The notes beneath the pieces were generated by a model that saw nothing but the letters and a program-made list of their open reading frames with translations, made no database searches and had not been told where the DNA came from. 64,000 nt of DNA. It comes from Gerris lacustris. Taxonomy: Eukaryota; Arthropoda; Insecta; Hemiptera; Gerridae. Position 1 is the first letter of the stretch; each line of letters starts with the position of its first letter. The stretch is taken from positions 40,893,115-40,957,114 of the forward strand of contig OX578278.1 in NCBI GenBank assembly GCA_951217055.1, given 5' to 3'. The position numbers and the translations under genes are program-made. Positions 1 through 11,820 of this stretch are shown piece by piece.

Positions 1-1047
1 TAATGAATAAAAACACTGAAACAGTATTATAATAATATATAAAGTGAAAATAGTATTATTAAAAAAAACTAGATTTAGAGGAAGAAGAAAAAATATAGAG
101 CTGTGTGAACAGTTCAGCCAACATAACGAGAATAAGATTTTATGTTTGGTAGCTCTATGTTTTGAGTCTAATCAGAGAGTCAACACTGTCAAGCTGAGAG
201 ATTCCTCCCCTTTACTAATGATTCTCATCTTAACGGGTGAATAAACACTGTTCTCTACACTCGTAAGCACTAACTAGCGTGAAATACTGCATTCCAAAGT
301 ATTTAACTTACTACAATCAGTAAGTAATCACTGCAGGCATCAAACTTAATCCATTACTCAAAGTGAATTAATCTCTAAATAACTTAAAATTGGGAAGAAC
401 AGATCATGCAATGAAATAGTTTGCACTAAAGTGATCTTGCTGTTTTTCCCGTTCGTCGGTCTGTCTTTTTTAGAAAAAAATGTCACGTAAAATTATTTTT
501 TGTTGCTATTTTAGCCCTTATATTACTTATATTATTTGTTTATGTTTTAGATGAAAATTAGTTTGGCATAAACAAAATCATATTGATTGGAAATTATTTC
601 GTAGTGTCGGAGTAAAAATTTAATTTTGTGAATCATTTCATCTTCTTTGAAAAACCATCTTTCATTGTTTCAATATCAAATGAATCCACTTATCATTATT
701 CTGCTTACAATTGTTGTTGTTTAATCTTTTTTTTTATAAATATAAAAATAATTTTAAATTTATATGAACAGATTTACTGACTCCAAAATAGATTCAAGTA
801 TAGAAAATAATAAACTTCTACATTTCTTTATAGACACAACTATTATTTTAGAAATATATATATTTTTTTTAGAGATATCTATTATTTTCTATTTCGAAGT
901 GTTTAATTTGCTCGTTTTTTGTCACGTGTGCAAAAACGAGTCCTAGAGCCCACCGTTTTTATTGCAAAAGCGTCGATACTTACGTCAAATAGACGATACT
1001 TTTATATTGGCAAGTAGTTATTTTCCTATCTTTAAACAAACATATAA
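1..1047. other. AT-rich spacer, no gene seen
   Basis: Short chance reading frames only (66 codons or fewer), with no recognisable domain, splice pattern or RNA fold. Poly-A and poly-T runs are frequent. I see no repeat boundary here. Confidence 0.6.
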
Positions 1048-1400
1048 TATGACCCAGATTACTCAACATATCTACCTTCTGTTTTCATGCGCTTTCGTTA
1101 AAACTCCAGTATAGAGAAAAAATGGTTTGACCCAATTTGCTCAATATGACATCTTGTTTGTGATTTTAGTCACTCTTTACAGAAGAAACTCCAATGTAGA
1201 ACAAAAATGATATGACCCAATTAACTCAATATGACTATACTATTTTGATCATTCTTTCGTTAAAACAGTAAAGATCACACATTTTATGGCCAAATTTGCT
1301 CAATTTGATATCTTGTATATCATTACGGTAAATCTTTATTCAACAAAGCTTTAATACTCAACAAAAATTATATGACCCAATTTGCTTTATGTGAAATATG
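1048..1400 (+). repeat. Degenerate ~80-bp tandem repeat
   Basis: The phrase TATGACCCAATTTGCTCAAT recurs with variations at about 1048, 1127, 1210, 1284 and 1370, so the period is roughly 75-86 bp. Between the phrases a second weakly shared part (TTTCGTTAAAACTCCAGTA) is visible in three of the units. The copies have diverged and the spacing is uneven, which indicates an old minisatellite. It has no coding capacity. Confidence 0.7.
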
Positions 1401-1621
1401 CATATAGTTCATGAGTACTATAACTCTTCGATTTAAATAAAATATAAATGTTAAATAAACAGCAGTTATTTATTTATTTTATTGTTTCAATTAGATTATC
1501 CGTTTATAATGTAGCCTTACCTTAGACACATAAATACCTTGGAAACATACACCCAGCCCAAATCTAGGGATAAAGGGATTTTGTTTGTGTTATATTACTT
1601 GCCAGGGGGAAGCCTGGCACC

Positions 1622-1977
1622 CAGTGGCGTAGGAACGCCACGGGGGGGGGGGGGGGGGCTATCGGGCTTGAGCCCCCCCGTCAGATTTGAAGGAGCTATA
1701 AAATTACAAATAAAATAAAAATTAGCACATGGGTTTATGTCTAAAACTGCTTAAAATGCTGTTTTTGAACGTTTATTTTCCAAAATTTGCCCGGGGGAGG
1801 ACCCCCGGACCCCCCTTGTATAGGGGGGGGGGGGGAGGAGGGTGTTGAGAGGGTAGGTTTTAGTCTTGCACCTTAATTTCTAGAGATCGAGCACTGATAA
1901 AGAGTATGTACTCCCCCCCCCCCCCCTTAGTGGAGGTGCCGAGCCACCCCCGTCAAAAATGAATTCCTACGCCACTG
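1622..1977. mobile_element. hAT-type MITE with 8-bp target-site duplication
   Basis: The ends are inverted repeats: CAGTGGCGTAGGAA on the left and TTCCTACGCCACTG on the right. They are flanked by CTGGCACC (1614-1621) and CTGGCACT (1978-1985), an 8-bp duplication with one mismatch. Eight-bp duplications and CAG...CTG ends are typical of the hAT superfamily. The 356-bp interior has no reading frame and holds long G and C runs, so it is non-autonomous. Its interior (the part with CCCGGGGGAGGACCCCCGG) recurs at 61.6-62.45 kb. Confidence 0.85.
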
Positions 1978-1985
1978 CTGGCACT

Positions 1986-4494
1986 GGCAACCCTATTTTA
2001 AAAAATTTCTTGCTTTCACCAGCTATTAAATCAGTGTTGTCTGCGATAGCTTGATTTTTGCTGGTGTCCAAGGCTATGTAGAATCTGCCCTGCATTTAAA
2101 TACAAAATACATTTTTTACAATAAGGTTATTGTGTTTAAAGAAAAAAAAAATCTCTTTGAATAGAAACCTGATATTTCTTTGTTGGACTTTGGCTTTAGA
2201 TTCAACTATGTCCTTTTAATAAAGAAAACACTTTTTTTAGACAGTAAACTTTTATTTAACTTGTGTAGGAAATAAAAAAAAATAATAAGAAATTGGAACT
2301 TGTTCTTATCTTTGAATGAATATTATTAACAGCTCTTTGATTACACAATTTTACATTAGAACTCTTTATATCACTGTTGTTGAAATAAATATATAACTTG
2401 ACAATTTTTTTTTTTTTTTTGTTATTAATAATTCACGCTCGTCCTGAATATATCTACTCGTAAAAACATTACTCTCAGCTATTTCCTTTTTCTTCTTAGC
2501 AACATTTTGGTGCCTTAATTATGATATTTACCCTCCTAATAATTATTATTTATTTTTACAAAAATTAATTATCTTTTTTAAATATTTACTGGTTTAATTG
2601 AATTCTCATTTGATAACTTACTTAAGTATTTACTCGCGGTTTGTTTAAAAAAAAAAAAAATCCTTATTATTTTGTTATTTCTGTGTTTGTTAGTGGGAAA
2701 ATTGCAGAAATAATTCTCACGATTGTTGTCTGTGTCGGCGTTTCAATAAGGATGATTTGAGACAGTTTATGAATTCATTCATTTGTCACTCTTGGGAATT
2801 GTTTAAAAGAATAATTGTTAAAACGAAAATCAGTAACGTAGAGAGAGCAGATAAAAAATAAATTAAATAAAAAAATAAGATAAATCAATATTAAAGGAAG
2901 AATGACAAATAAAAAAAATTCTCTAACTCTGTACTGAGATACGACGGAGAATTGTTTTCATCTCTCCAAATAGATATTTAAATCCCAATTATAAGCGTAA
3001 TTATTTCCAAGAATATATCGTATGCTGAAGATTTCTAGATCTATTATTAATATAGGATAATTTTGATAGAATAGTACTCAGAAAGTTGAGAGTTTTTGAC
3101 GAAGAATTGATGAAAAAATCAAATTAAATTAAAAACTGTTCTTACTAGGTATTTTCTATTTGCAACCATTTGATTTTTAACTGGGCGCCTCAAATTTACT
3201 TTAATGTCGATTTTTTTTGGAACGAAATGAATGGGAAGAACGTACGTGAATAACGGTAAGGAATAACGTAAACATCTCTGCCGTTTGAGTCATCCGAGAT
3301 AAATAACCCGCGATTAAAAAAATAAAAATAATCTCCCACTGTCCAATCATAAGGTTAAATACCTAGGAATCCTTATTTAACTTTAAACAAATCTACTAGT
3401 TTTAAATGTTTTTCTAAGCTACAAATATAAAACCTTATCTAATGAAAACACCAAAAAAACCTTATTAGATAAACAACAAAACAAGAACATAATAGCAACT
3501 AAATATCTTTACGCTAGATTTCAAATAATAAAGATAAAAAACACAAAACAATATTTCAATGATAAAAAAAAAACGTATTAAATATATAATAATGGAGAAA
3601 AAGATAAAACTTGTAAACTGTTTGATAAAGTAAGTGTTTTATTGCATACTGTCAACACTATAAATCAAGTATTTTATAATATTTATTTAAATTTAAACAA
3701 AGAGATACTTATAAGAAATTTCATTTACATTTTTTTTTATACATACGATTATATTTTTGACGTATAATCTAATCTTAATCATATTTGTTAATAGAGTTTT
3801 TAATGATAACGCTTAAGATATATATTTTAGGGAATTTGCTCGCAGATAAAGAACTGATTATATTAATAGAATAAATATCCCAGAGATAATGGAAATTACA
3901 AGTGAATCACTATTTTCTAATAGTTTTTCCTAAGGAAAATGTATTTATCTAGTTTATTAAAAAATATGTAATTGGTTTTGCTATTAATAGATCATTCTAA
4001 AGATAATTATTTGATCTTTTTGTAATTAACTAAAATTAGTAATTAATAAAAACCGAATAGGTTGTGCAACATTTTACGACCAATAAATAATTATTATTTT
4101 TAATCACAAATTACTTACTGAAAGAGAAAATATATATTTTTTTTATGTTTAGGTACATTCCCGCTCGGAAAATTAAATATAAATATGATATATAAAAAAT
4201 TAATAGATATATATTTGTTATAAATGCTAGTCCCAATTTGCATTAGAGAGTAAAACTCAGGACGATTCAGACTTCGATTATCCGGAGTAGCTGAATAATA
4301 CATAAAAATCTCAGACTTTCTCTTATATTTAGAGGAGACCGGGGCAAGTTGGAACATTAGGCAAAAAGAAATATATAACTAGATATCGGTAGATGTCCAA
4401 TTAGTAAATTATGTGGTAAAACTATTTCGTAATCTTTAGCCTCGTGCCTCGCGTCCCTTTTCTTTCTTGTCAACTATTTTTACTTTCACCTTTT
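1986..4494. other. AT-rich spacer, no gene seen
   Basis: About 2.5 kb without supported coding sequence. It contains poly-T near 2410, poly-A near 2650 and many short AT-rich direct and inverted words. One phrase at 3183 (GGGCGCCTCAAATTTACTTT) resembles one at 5480 and points to an eroded dispersed repeat. Confidence 0.55.
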
Positions 4495-4720
4495 CTAGTA
4501 TATATAAAGAGAAAGTATTGTGATGGCGCGATCATTCGATTTTGATTGATTTACACAATTTGAAGTCCCCTGAAAAAAAGTGGTTTATGAAAAATGACTG
4601 TCTCATCTATAATAGACGCTTGGAACCTAAAATACTGGACCGATTTCGGTGAAATTACGATTAGGTAATTTTGGCTCTTAATTTAGGGGTGCTAACCCCC
4701 ACGTACTCTGAATAATCATA
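4495..4720 (+). repeat. Dispersed repeat beginning AGAGAAAGTATTGTGAT
   Basis: Start phrase AAAGAGAAAGTATTGTGATGGCGCG, followed by CCCCTGAAAAAAAGTGG and then CCGATTTCGGTGAAATTACG. The same order is found at 62.6 kb on this strand and at 37.1-36.9 kb on the other. The order is a 5' hairpin-forming AGAGAAAGT, a GTCCCCTGAGTCC phrase, a (TGTC)n-like stretch and a core like CCGATTTTNNTGAAATTTGG. This suggests a non-autonomous transposon family with no protein of its own. Confidence 0.65.
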
Positions 4721-4964
4721 AAATAAATTGGTTGTGCGCGAAGTCTCATGTAAAAAGGGTTTCGTTGTTATTGTGAACATGAAATTAGTATAAAGGGGGG
4801 GGGGGGCAAATTTTGATAAAATTGCATGGATAATTTAACACTTTCCACAAGTGTTATATATTTTTGTAATCTACTCTTCAATACCTTTCATTTGATACCC
4901 CACTCAAAATTTAAAAAAAATCGCGTAACGTGAATTATCCACCATTTTGGATTTGAGCCACTGA

Positions 4965-5150
4965 TAATTTTGAGTTCGCTATATTTTTTCAGTGTGCGCG
5001 TAAAAATTATCTTTAATACCGGAAAGTTTAATGTTTTTATCTCTTTTGATTTAAAAGGTATTGGAACCGTACAGAGTGACAGACAGACACAGGAACGAAA
5101 CTATAACTTTTTTTTTGGTTTTACCAACGAAACCCTAAAAAATGATAACT
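4965..5150 (+). repeat. Dispersed repeat, partner at 62.67 kb
   Basis: The stretch from TTGAGTTCGCTATATTTTT through GGAACCGTACAGAGTGACAG to ACCAACGAAACCCTAAAAA recurs in the same orientation at 62672-62847 with roughly 85% identity by eye. An apparent reading frame spans it but carries no known domain. The matching frame at 62.67 kb shares its start but diverges after a frameshift, so I treat it as a chance frame in a repeat. Confidence 0.75.
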
Positions 5151-5216
5151 CAAAAAAAGGGTTCCGACGGATTTGGTTTAAAAATATTTTAAAGGGTAGT
5201 CCTTTTAAATGGAAAT

Positions 5217-5480
5217 CTAAATAAGTCGTTTTCCAGAGAAAAATCTGGTTATTCGAGATATCGATATAAATAAATGGAATTGCTGAGGTCTAGAAGTCAG
5301 GTCCGATACCGCTACGAAGGAATTATTTTTTACAGTTAATTTTAATAAAATGTTAAATATATAAATAAACGTAACCTTGAAACCCCTGAAACAACTAACA
5401 AATGGAAATCGCTGGACGAATCTTATTTGAGAAGATATAGTGTGAATTGTATCGTACATTTTTTTTTATTTTTAAGAGGG
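5217..5480 (-). repeat. Fragment of dispersed repeat (GGAAAAATCTRGTT family)
   Basis: The phrase TTTTCCAGAGAAAAATCTGG matches, with changes, sites at 9450, 25110, 31680, 36665, 37435 and 56290. In those places it sits between a tRNA-like end and a TAGATTCGTATTTAAATGGA phrase. Only part of the unit survives here. Confidence 0.5.
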
Positions 5481-6934
5481 AGCGCCTCAAATTGACTTTT
5501 ATTGTAAATTATTAAAACTGTGGATATCATATTTTGCTATTTGACAATATAATTATACATAAATATGATACTAAACAGTCCTAAAAGAAATTATTGGTAA
5601 AGTGTCAGTATTAATCTAAAACCTCAGACGATACATAAACCTTACAGCTTACTGTATTTGTTTACGATTTTTTTTTTCGAATCTTTTTATTTACATTTAA
5701 TTTATTTTTTCTATTTCCCTCATAATCTAATTAATGTATGTAATTTAATTGTAAGCAAACATACAGGTTAGGCTTTAGTTCTGTTTTGATATGAAGATTT
5801 AACACATTTTTGTTATAAATATTATAACATTGATGTTGTTTAAAATGTTTTATTTTTAATGATATTTACATTATATTTCTCAATGACTTTTTTTCTTACA
5901 TTATACGTATAAAGTAGATCTGATTATGAGACGGAGATGAAGCTATATGATGCAAGATGTTAGAACTAAGATCTAAAATCTAAGAGTAAAACCAACTGAA
6001 AATGAAAACTACGTATTTATGTATTATATATGTATGCGTATTTAATATTTTATTACGCTTGTTTTTATCTTACATTTACGTTTCTCGATTTTTATCATTT
6101 GTTTCTTCGGAATCAATGAAAATTACGTATTTTAATGTACTCAGGAAAGAAAATAAAATACTACGCAAAAAACTAATTTAAGATTTTGAATTTATACGAT
6201 TTTATAAACTTCTGATTCAGAAGTTCTGAATCATGAATAAAAAAAAGTAGATATTTAGTTTAATTTTTTTTTATTAACTTTTTTTTCCATCTTATATTAT
6301 ATAGAATCGATTATTATATTCATTACTGTTTTAATTATTTGTTACAAATAAGGATACAGGATGCATGACGTATAAAATTACCAATTATATTTATTCATTA
6401 GATTTTAAGATGTAAATTATTATTCTATTTCGGAAATTTTATCCATTGAATACCTACTAATCATCCCATAATATGTATTTGATTTTACAAATAAAGATAA
6501 TAAATAAGAACATGTTATTTAATGCTTTGTTGTATTAGTAAGCTCATTTATTAAATAATTCTAAGTATACGAGGTCACTCAATAACAATTATTTCTACAA
6601 AAAAGGCGGGAAAATTGTCCAATAATAAAAGTAACAACCACAATTTAAAATAATTAAAACTAATTAAGACTTTTACACTTAGTGCTCTAAAGTCAGAAAG
6701 GATATTAAGTATTAAACAGACTTAAGTCACGGTGAAGTCTAAGTATCTAGTCAGGCTCTGTACTTTATCTTGTCAACCTAAGTCATTATAAAAACTTAAA
6801 GATGCTTAATTGTAATCCAAGTACTTATAATGTGTCTTTATATTTAATTACCAGATTAAGACCTTTTTTATCGAGTTTCAACTTCGGTAAAAAGCAAAAT
6901 ATTTAAAAAAAAATAGTTATTTATGCACCTAGGG
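5480..6934. other. AT-rich spacer, no gene seen
   Basis: No reading frame, RNA fold or repeat boundary could be supported. Composition is close to the window average. Confidence 0.55.
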
Positions 6935-7434
6935 AGTAAAGTAAGCCATTATTCCCTGAGCGAAAAAGTTGGTTCTTGAGGCGAAGCCGAAGGAACCATG
7001 GTCCCTAAATCCCGAGGCGAAGCCGAGGGAATTAGAATCTTTAATAAGAATAACTCTAATTATCTCCCTCGGCTGCGCCTCGGGAGATAATTATCGCGAG
7101 GGGAATAATGGCACTTTACTCACGAGGTACATACAATATTTTATCTCCAGTAGAAAAAAGATACACATTTTCGTCCATTGCACAGTTTTTATTTAATATT
7201 TTAATAAATAACAATAATTATTAGCACTTTTAATTGCAGATATAAGAGATTCAATATTAAAAACAAATAAGAATTGGAATTAATCTCAAATAGAAGGTTA
7301 TTTAGATGCAGGTTATAATGTTGTAAACAAAGATAAACATGGTCAAAAAAGCGCAGTGCCGCCAACCTGATTTCGACAACTTCATTACATTAGCCATACA
7401 TTTTCTACTATTTATAAAATAATTAAGTTGCAAT
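6935..7434 (+). repeat. Dispersed repeat copy 1, with foldback head
   Basis: The head is self-complementary. AGTAAGCCATTATTCCCTGA at about 6939 pairs with GGGGAATAATGGCACTTTAC at 7099. Inside lie the smaller hairpins CCCGAGGCGAAGCCGAGGGA (near 7009) and AATTATCTCCC/GGGAGATAATT (7058-7092). The body from about 7087 to 7434 recurs at 63234-63591 with about 16 differences in 345 bp (about 95% identical). No protein is encoded. This is probably a non-autonomous element of recent activity. Confidence 0.8.
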
Positions 7435-7639
7435 CTTTACTTTTTTGCCCTACTTTACTTTTTCGCCCTACTTTTACTTTTTCTCCCTACTTTTTGAGTT
7501 CAGGGATGAAAAGACCTGTTTTAGTCCCTCTAAACTAATTCAAAATCATAACTTTTTTACCCTACTGGAGATAAAAATATTTTTTTCTCATATACATAGT
7601 GTATATAATGTATCGATTGAATTTTATGGGGTTTAAATC

Positions 7640-9394
7640 GGATATTATTGGGTCTTTTGTACGAATAAATAAAATCATCGATAGACTAAAATGTCTAAAT
7701 TGGATATTGATAAAAATAGTGGTCGAGTAACTCAGCTAATGATGGATTTTTTTATTGATTAATCTGCATATGATGAATATTAATAAAATTGTTTGATGGA
7801 TTAAACCGGATATAGATGAATTAACATATTGAATATAATTTTTGTTGTAATTATTAAACAAGACTGCTAGAATATGAATAATAAGTTAGAACATTAAAAA
7901 AATAAAATATCGCATAGTTTATTTTGTTACTTTTGAAACCAGGAACAAATATGAGGAAAACAAAATAATTTCCATTTAATATTATATAAGTTGTAAAAAG
8001 AAAAAGTTTAGCTCGTGTATATTTATGAATTTGTAGAAGGTTATATCATTCGACAGTGTTGCAATATTGTACTGCCTTTCTAGATTTTTATAGACTACTA
8101 AACAAAGACACAGTTTATAATATATTTAACATTATTTTTAATTTATTTAATATTTATTGTTATTCAATCAAAAAACTAAAGTATAATTAACGGCTTAACA
8201 TTATAATAATTATTGTGAAAATTATTTATAATATATATTATTTCTTTATTAGTACTAGATATTAATGATTTGATAAGTGGCAACACTGTTTGATTATTTT
8301 TTTTTTTTAATAATTACTAGTTGTTTCATTTTTTATTTTTTTATTATTATTTAATTAGTTTTAAATTTTTAGTCTGCTTTTTTTTAATATTAAAATTTAA
8401 TTTAACCTTCTGCATATTAAAAATGACATTGTAAAAGTAATACGGATATTGTAATTTTAAAATATGTAGTAATATTTATAAGGTTTTTTTTTATAATATA
8501 TTTTTAATAGTTTATTGAATAATTTTAATAATCTAATTTGATTTTTGTTATTTTACCATAAAATATAAAAAAAATTATTTAATATTTTGTGTTTTTTTGT
8601 CAGAATAATCTTATGTAACGGTCGAAAAGTAGGTTGTACCATCATCTAATCTTGTTTTGACGTCATATTGTATATATTTGTATATATATACTCTACTATC
8701 TTCCTTTTTATCTTATTATATTTGATATCATAAGTGATAAATAACATCATAATCGCATCAAAATTGTTTTAGAGAAATAAATCGGTTCGACAATATCGAA
8801 TAAAACTTTCTCATATTACATAGATATCACAAAATATAAATTGAATTTAAATCACAAAATATCTAAATTAAACATATTAAAAAATCTTCGTTTCGGTTTT
8901 TTATGGTTAGATAAAAAAAACATATCCTCCCTGGAGTGGAATCGATTAAACGGTGTTGCAAAACAGTTTGAAAAACATTTTGTTTAGAATATTAAGTTGA
9001 AACGAGAGTCTGTTCTCTAGAATTTTTTAGACACATTAAACCTAACTGTGAGTTTGGTTTCAAGGATATTTTAGCCCAACACTGTCAAGGAAAACTTCGG
9101 AAGCAAAAATCGATTGACACATTATGCAATAGAACTATGCTTTGAATTACCTTACCCACTTTTCCTTATGTTACTCATATGCAATAAATACATGAAATGA
9201 TTTTCCAGTACAGTTCGCTTCTTTAGTAAAAATAAAAATAAAACAAATACAAAAATTACTAAATAACATTATGTATGTAATTAAAAAAATCTGTCCGTTG
9301 CTACTCATATACATAATTTCTTCGTCCAGTGTTATCCCTTTCTTAGTTTTTTCCTGTTTTCCTGGTTATATTTGATTATTATTAAAAATTTATA
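7640..9394. other. AT-rich spacer, no gene seen
   Basis: Long runs of A/T words and short frames only. Just upstream, 7440-7495 holds three loose copies of a TTTTGCCCTACTTT-type phrase. Nothing else could be assigned. Confidence 0.5.
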
Positions 9395-9760
9395 CATGGT
9401 GTGGAATCGAACCTGATCTCTCACTTTTTGTAATTACAGCTATATTCGCGAGAAACTAGATTTTTTCCGAGAAAACAATTTATATGGTTAGATTCGTAAT
9501 TAAATTGGCATTTAAAATCAATATCGTCGGAAAGGTTTGCGAGAATTTTTTTAAAAGGGTTTTAAAAAAAACCCTTTTTGGGGGTGGTACCTTCGAATGT
9601 AGAGGAGAAATTCATTCCTCGATCTCGCCGCAGAGTATGATTTTGCTTTACTTGTATGTCAAATGCCATCGCAATCTGACCAGTAGTTTAGGCTCATAGC
9701 GTCTGCATGGTGACAAACAGATATTCTTCAAAAACCCCTTTTTTGAATTCTTTTTAATCG
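9395..9760 (-). repeat. Dispersed repeat with tRNA-like end
   Basis: In order, the top strand has GTGGAATCGAACCTGATCTC (complement of a tRNA T-arm/B-box), AAACTAGATTTTTTCCGAG, TTAGATTCGTAATTAAATTGG, TCGTCGGAAAGGTTTGCGAG, AAATTCATTCCTCGATCTCG and a distal AAAACCCCTTTTTTGAATTC. The same order is found in the left arm at 36.6-36.95 kb. Another piece (TCTAGTTCCTGAGACATTAA to ATTATTGGATTTAAATTTAG) follows at 9985-10195 and resembles 56.3-56.48 kb. Confidence 0.7.
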
Positions 9761-10320
9761 AATTTAGGAATAATTTATCTCTCTCTCTCTGTACTACGTT
9801 TTAAGAAAGTAACAAGTCAAAACAGAATGCAGCGTTAATTTGAGGAAGGAGGTTACAAAACTGAATTTTCGCGACATCGCAGGAATTTTCAACTACTTAT
9901 ATACAGAGAGAAGGTAAAGGAATGTTAGAGCGCATGCGGGAGAAGGAAGTAATATCCGCATTGGGTTGGAACTAATATGGAACCATCTGTGTGCTAACTT
10001 CTCGAATCTAGCCATAAAAGTATTTTTCCTGGAAAAATCTCTAGTTCCTGAGACATTAATAAAAGTAAATCTGATTTTAGCTCAAAATCGAACACGAAAT
10101 GTAATCCATCACTTGTTTGAACACTTTTTAAATAGGTTTAATAATAAATTAGTTATTATTGGATTTAAATTTAGTCACACTATGTGCACATAATATGAAG
10201 ATTTTTTTGCTGCATTGTATAACTTTTAATAAGCTATGTGCGTGAGATTACTTATATTTTTATCCGATTCTTTAGAAGACTTTTTTTTTAATTGAGGAAA
10301 TCCTGTGTGGATTGTACTTG

Positions 10321-10740
10321 ATTGTAAAGGATAGTGTGTTTTGATGTTTTATATAATAAAAAAGTAGGGTTGAAGCTGAAGGAGAAGATAGTTGGGCAAG
10401 AGATGAGTATTGTGAAGTAGTTTGAGTAGTAGGGTAGTAGGTTTCTGTCAAGGCTTTGGAGTAGCGTTGTGGCGATGTTACGCTGCAAACTAGAGACAAG
10501 GTAATGTTTTGCAACTGTTCCACAACAGCCTTTAGTTCAGTCTAGTAGTCTTTGTCTCTTTACTCTCCACTCTTCTTACCTTATTCATATTCATAAAAAA
10601 TAAAAAAATATATATATATTTATACACTTCTAAAGATCTTTTTTTACAGACTCTACCACTGACATAAAATCTCTAATCCTCTCTTCTTATCGCTTCTTAC
10701 CTTGTTCTCCTTGGTTAAAACTATTCTAAGAAAGACTTTA
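10321..10740. other. G-rich to C-rich skew switch (centre ~10530)
   Basis: Counting by eye, 10321-10500 has about 58 G and 12 C, while 10561-10740 has about 9 G and 40 C. The change occurs over about 60 bp around 10500-10560. Short frames on the minus strand across the left half are only a by-product of the low C content. Confidence 0.7.
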
Positions 10741-11226
10741 AAGACTAATCCTAATCATCTCTAGTTTTATCTCTTCTTACCTTGCCCTGCTTCCTTATAC
10801 TTTTTAAGGAAGAGTTCTGAAGATCACCTCTTAATATTACAAACTACTTTTACTATCTCTAGTTTTACCTCTTCTTACCTTGCTCTGCTTTCTAAAAACT
10901 ATTCTTAAGAAAGACTTTAATAGACTAATCCTAATCATCTCTAGTTTTATCTCTTCTTACCTTGCCCTGCTTTCTTATACTTTTTAAAAGGGAGAGTTCT
11001 GAAGATCACCTCTTAATATCACAATCTACTTGTTACCTTCACTAAACATCTCTAACTATCTACTATCTTTAGGCCCTACCATAGCACGACCGTATTTCAT
11101 CACTAACCAGCTCTAGTTTTATCTCTTCTGCCGTTTTATCTCTGCTTTTTAAAAATTATCCTTAAGATGACTTTGAACACTAACCCTAATCCTCTCTTGT
11201 TGTATTTCTTTTTTCTTACTCTGCTT
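10548..11226. repeat. Tandem array, 180-bp unit of two half-units
   Basis: GACTAATCCTAATCATCTCT at 10743 recurs at 10923, exactly 180 bp later, followed in both by TTTTATCTCTTCTTACCTTG. A half-unit, TCTAGTTTTACCTCTTCTTACC, lies between them at about 10857. A third, more diverged copy begins near 11110 (CTCTAGTTTTATCTCTTCTG, then CACTAACCCTAATCCTCTC). The array is pyrimidine-rich on this strand and has no coding potential. Confidence 0.8.
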
Positions 11227-11520
11227 TCAAAAATTCATTAAAAATGAATTTTTAACACTATATACCTTTAACCCCTTATTATTTATTATCAGTTCTAAAT
11301 ATGATAAACGTCTAATTAATTAACTCTATTATCATTGAACTGATAATTAAAAAAACGAAACATCAGCTGGCAACTGTTATTTCTTTTTCACTCAACATTT
11401 ACTTTCATCCCATTTATAAATTTATTCATGTTATAAATTTATTGACCTTAAGAATATATTATTTTACACAGTATTATCATGTATTTATTTTGAATCAAAA
11501 TATGTATTATTTTGTTGTCT

Positions 11521-11820
11521 GTCTGTTCGTTGACCCTGAGAGGGAGGGGGGGAGCTGTTTACAAAGAAGGGGGAAAGGTTGGTAGACCTGCTAAGGGGGA
11601 GGTAGTATGCAATACACTGTGTTGAGGCCTTCAGGGGGTTTTGGATTTATTCTGGGGTCCAAAAATGTTTTTCAACACGGGGGTCTAGCGTTGTAAGACT
11701 TCATCCAACTCTGTTAATACTGGCCAAATAAAACCAGCTTTCCTTCTCACATCTCCCTAACACAAAGCCTTCGTAATATCTCCCATCTTTACTCTTTTCT
11801 AACAATATTTTATAAGAATG
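11521..11820. other. G-rich to C-rich skew switch (centre ~11700)
   Basis: 11521-11700 has about 65 G and 25 C, including runs of five to seven G that could form a G-quadruplex. 11701-11820 has about 8 G and 34 C. The boundary is sharp, within about 30 bp. No gene or repeat copy was recognised. Confidence 0.7.
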
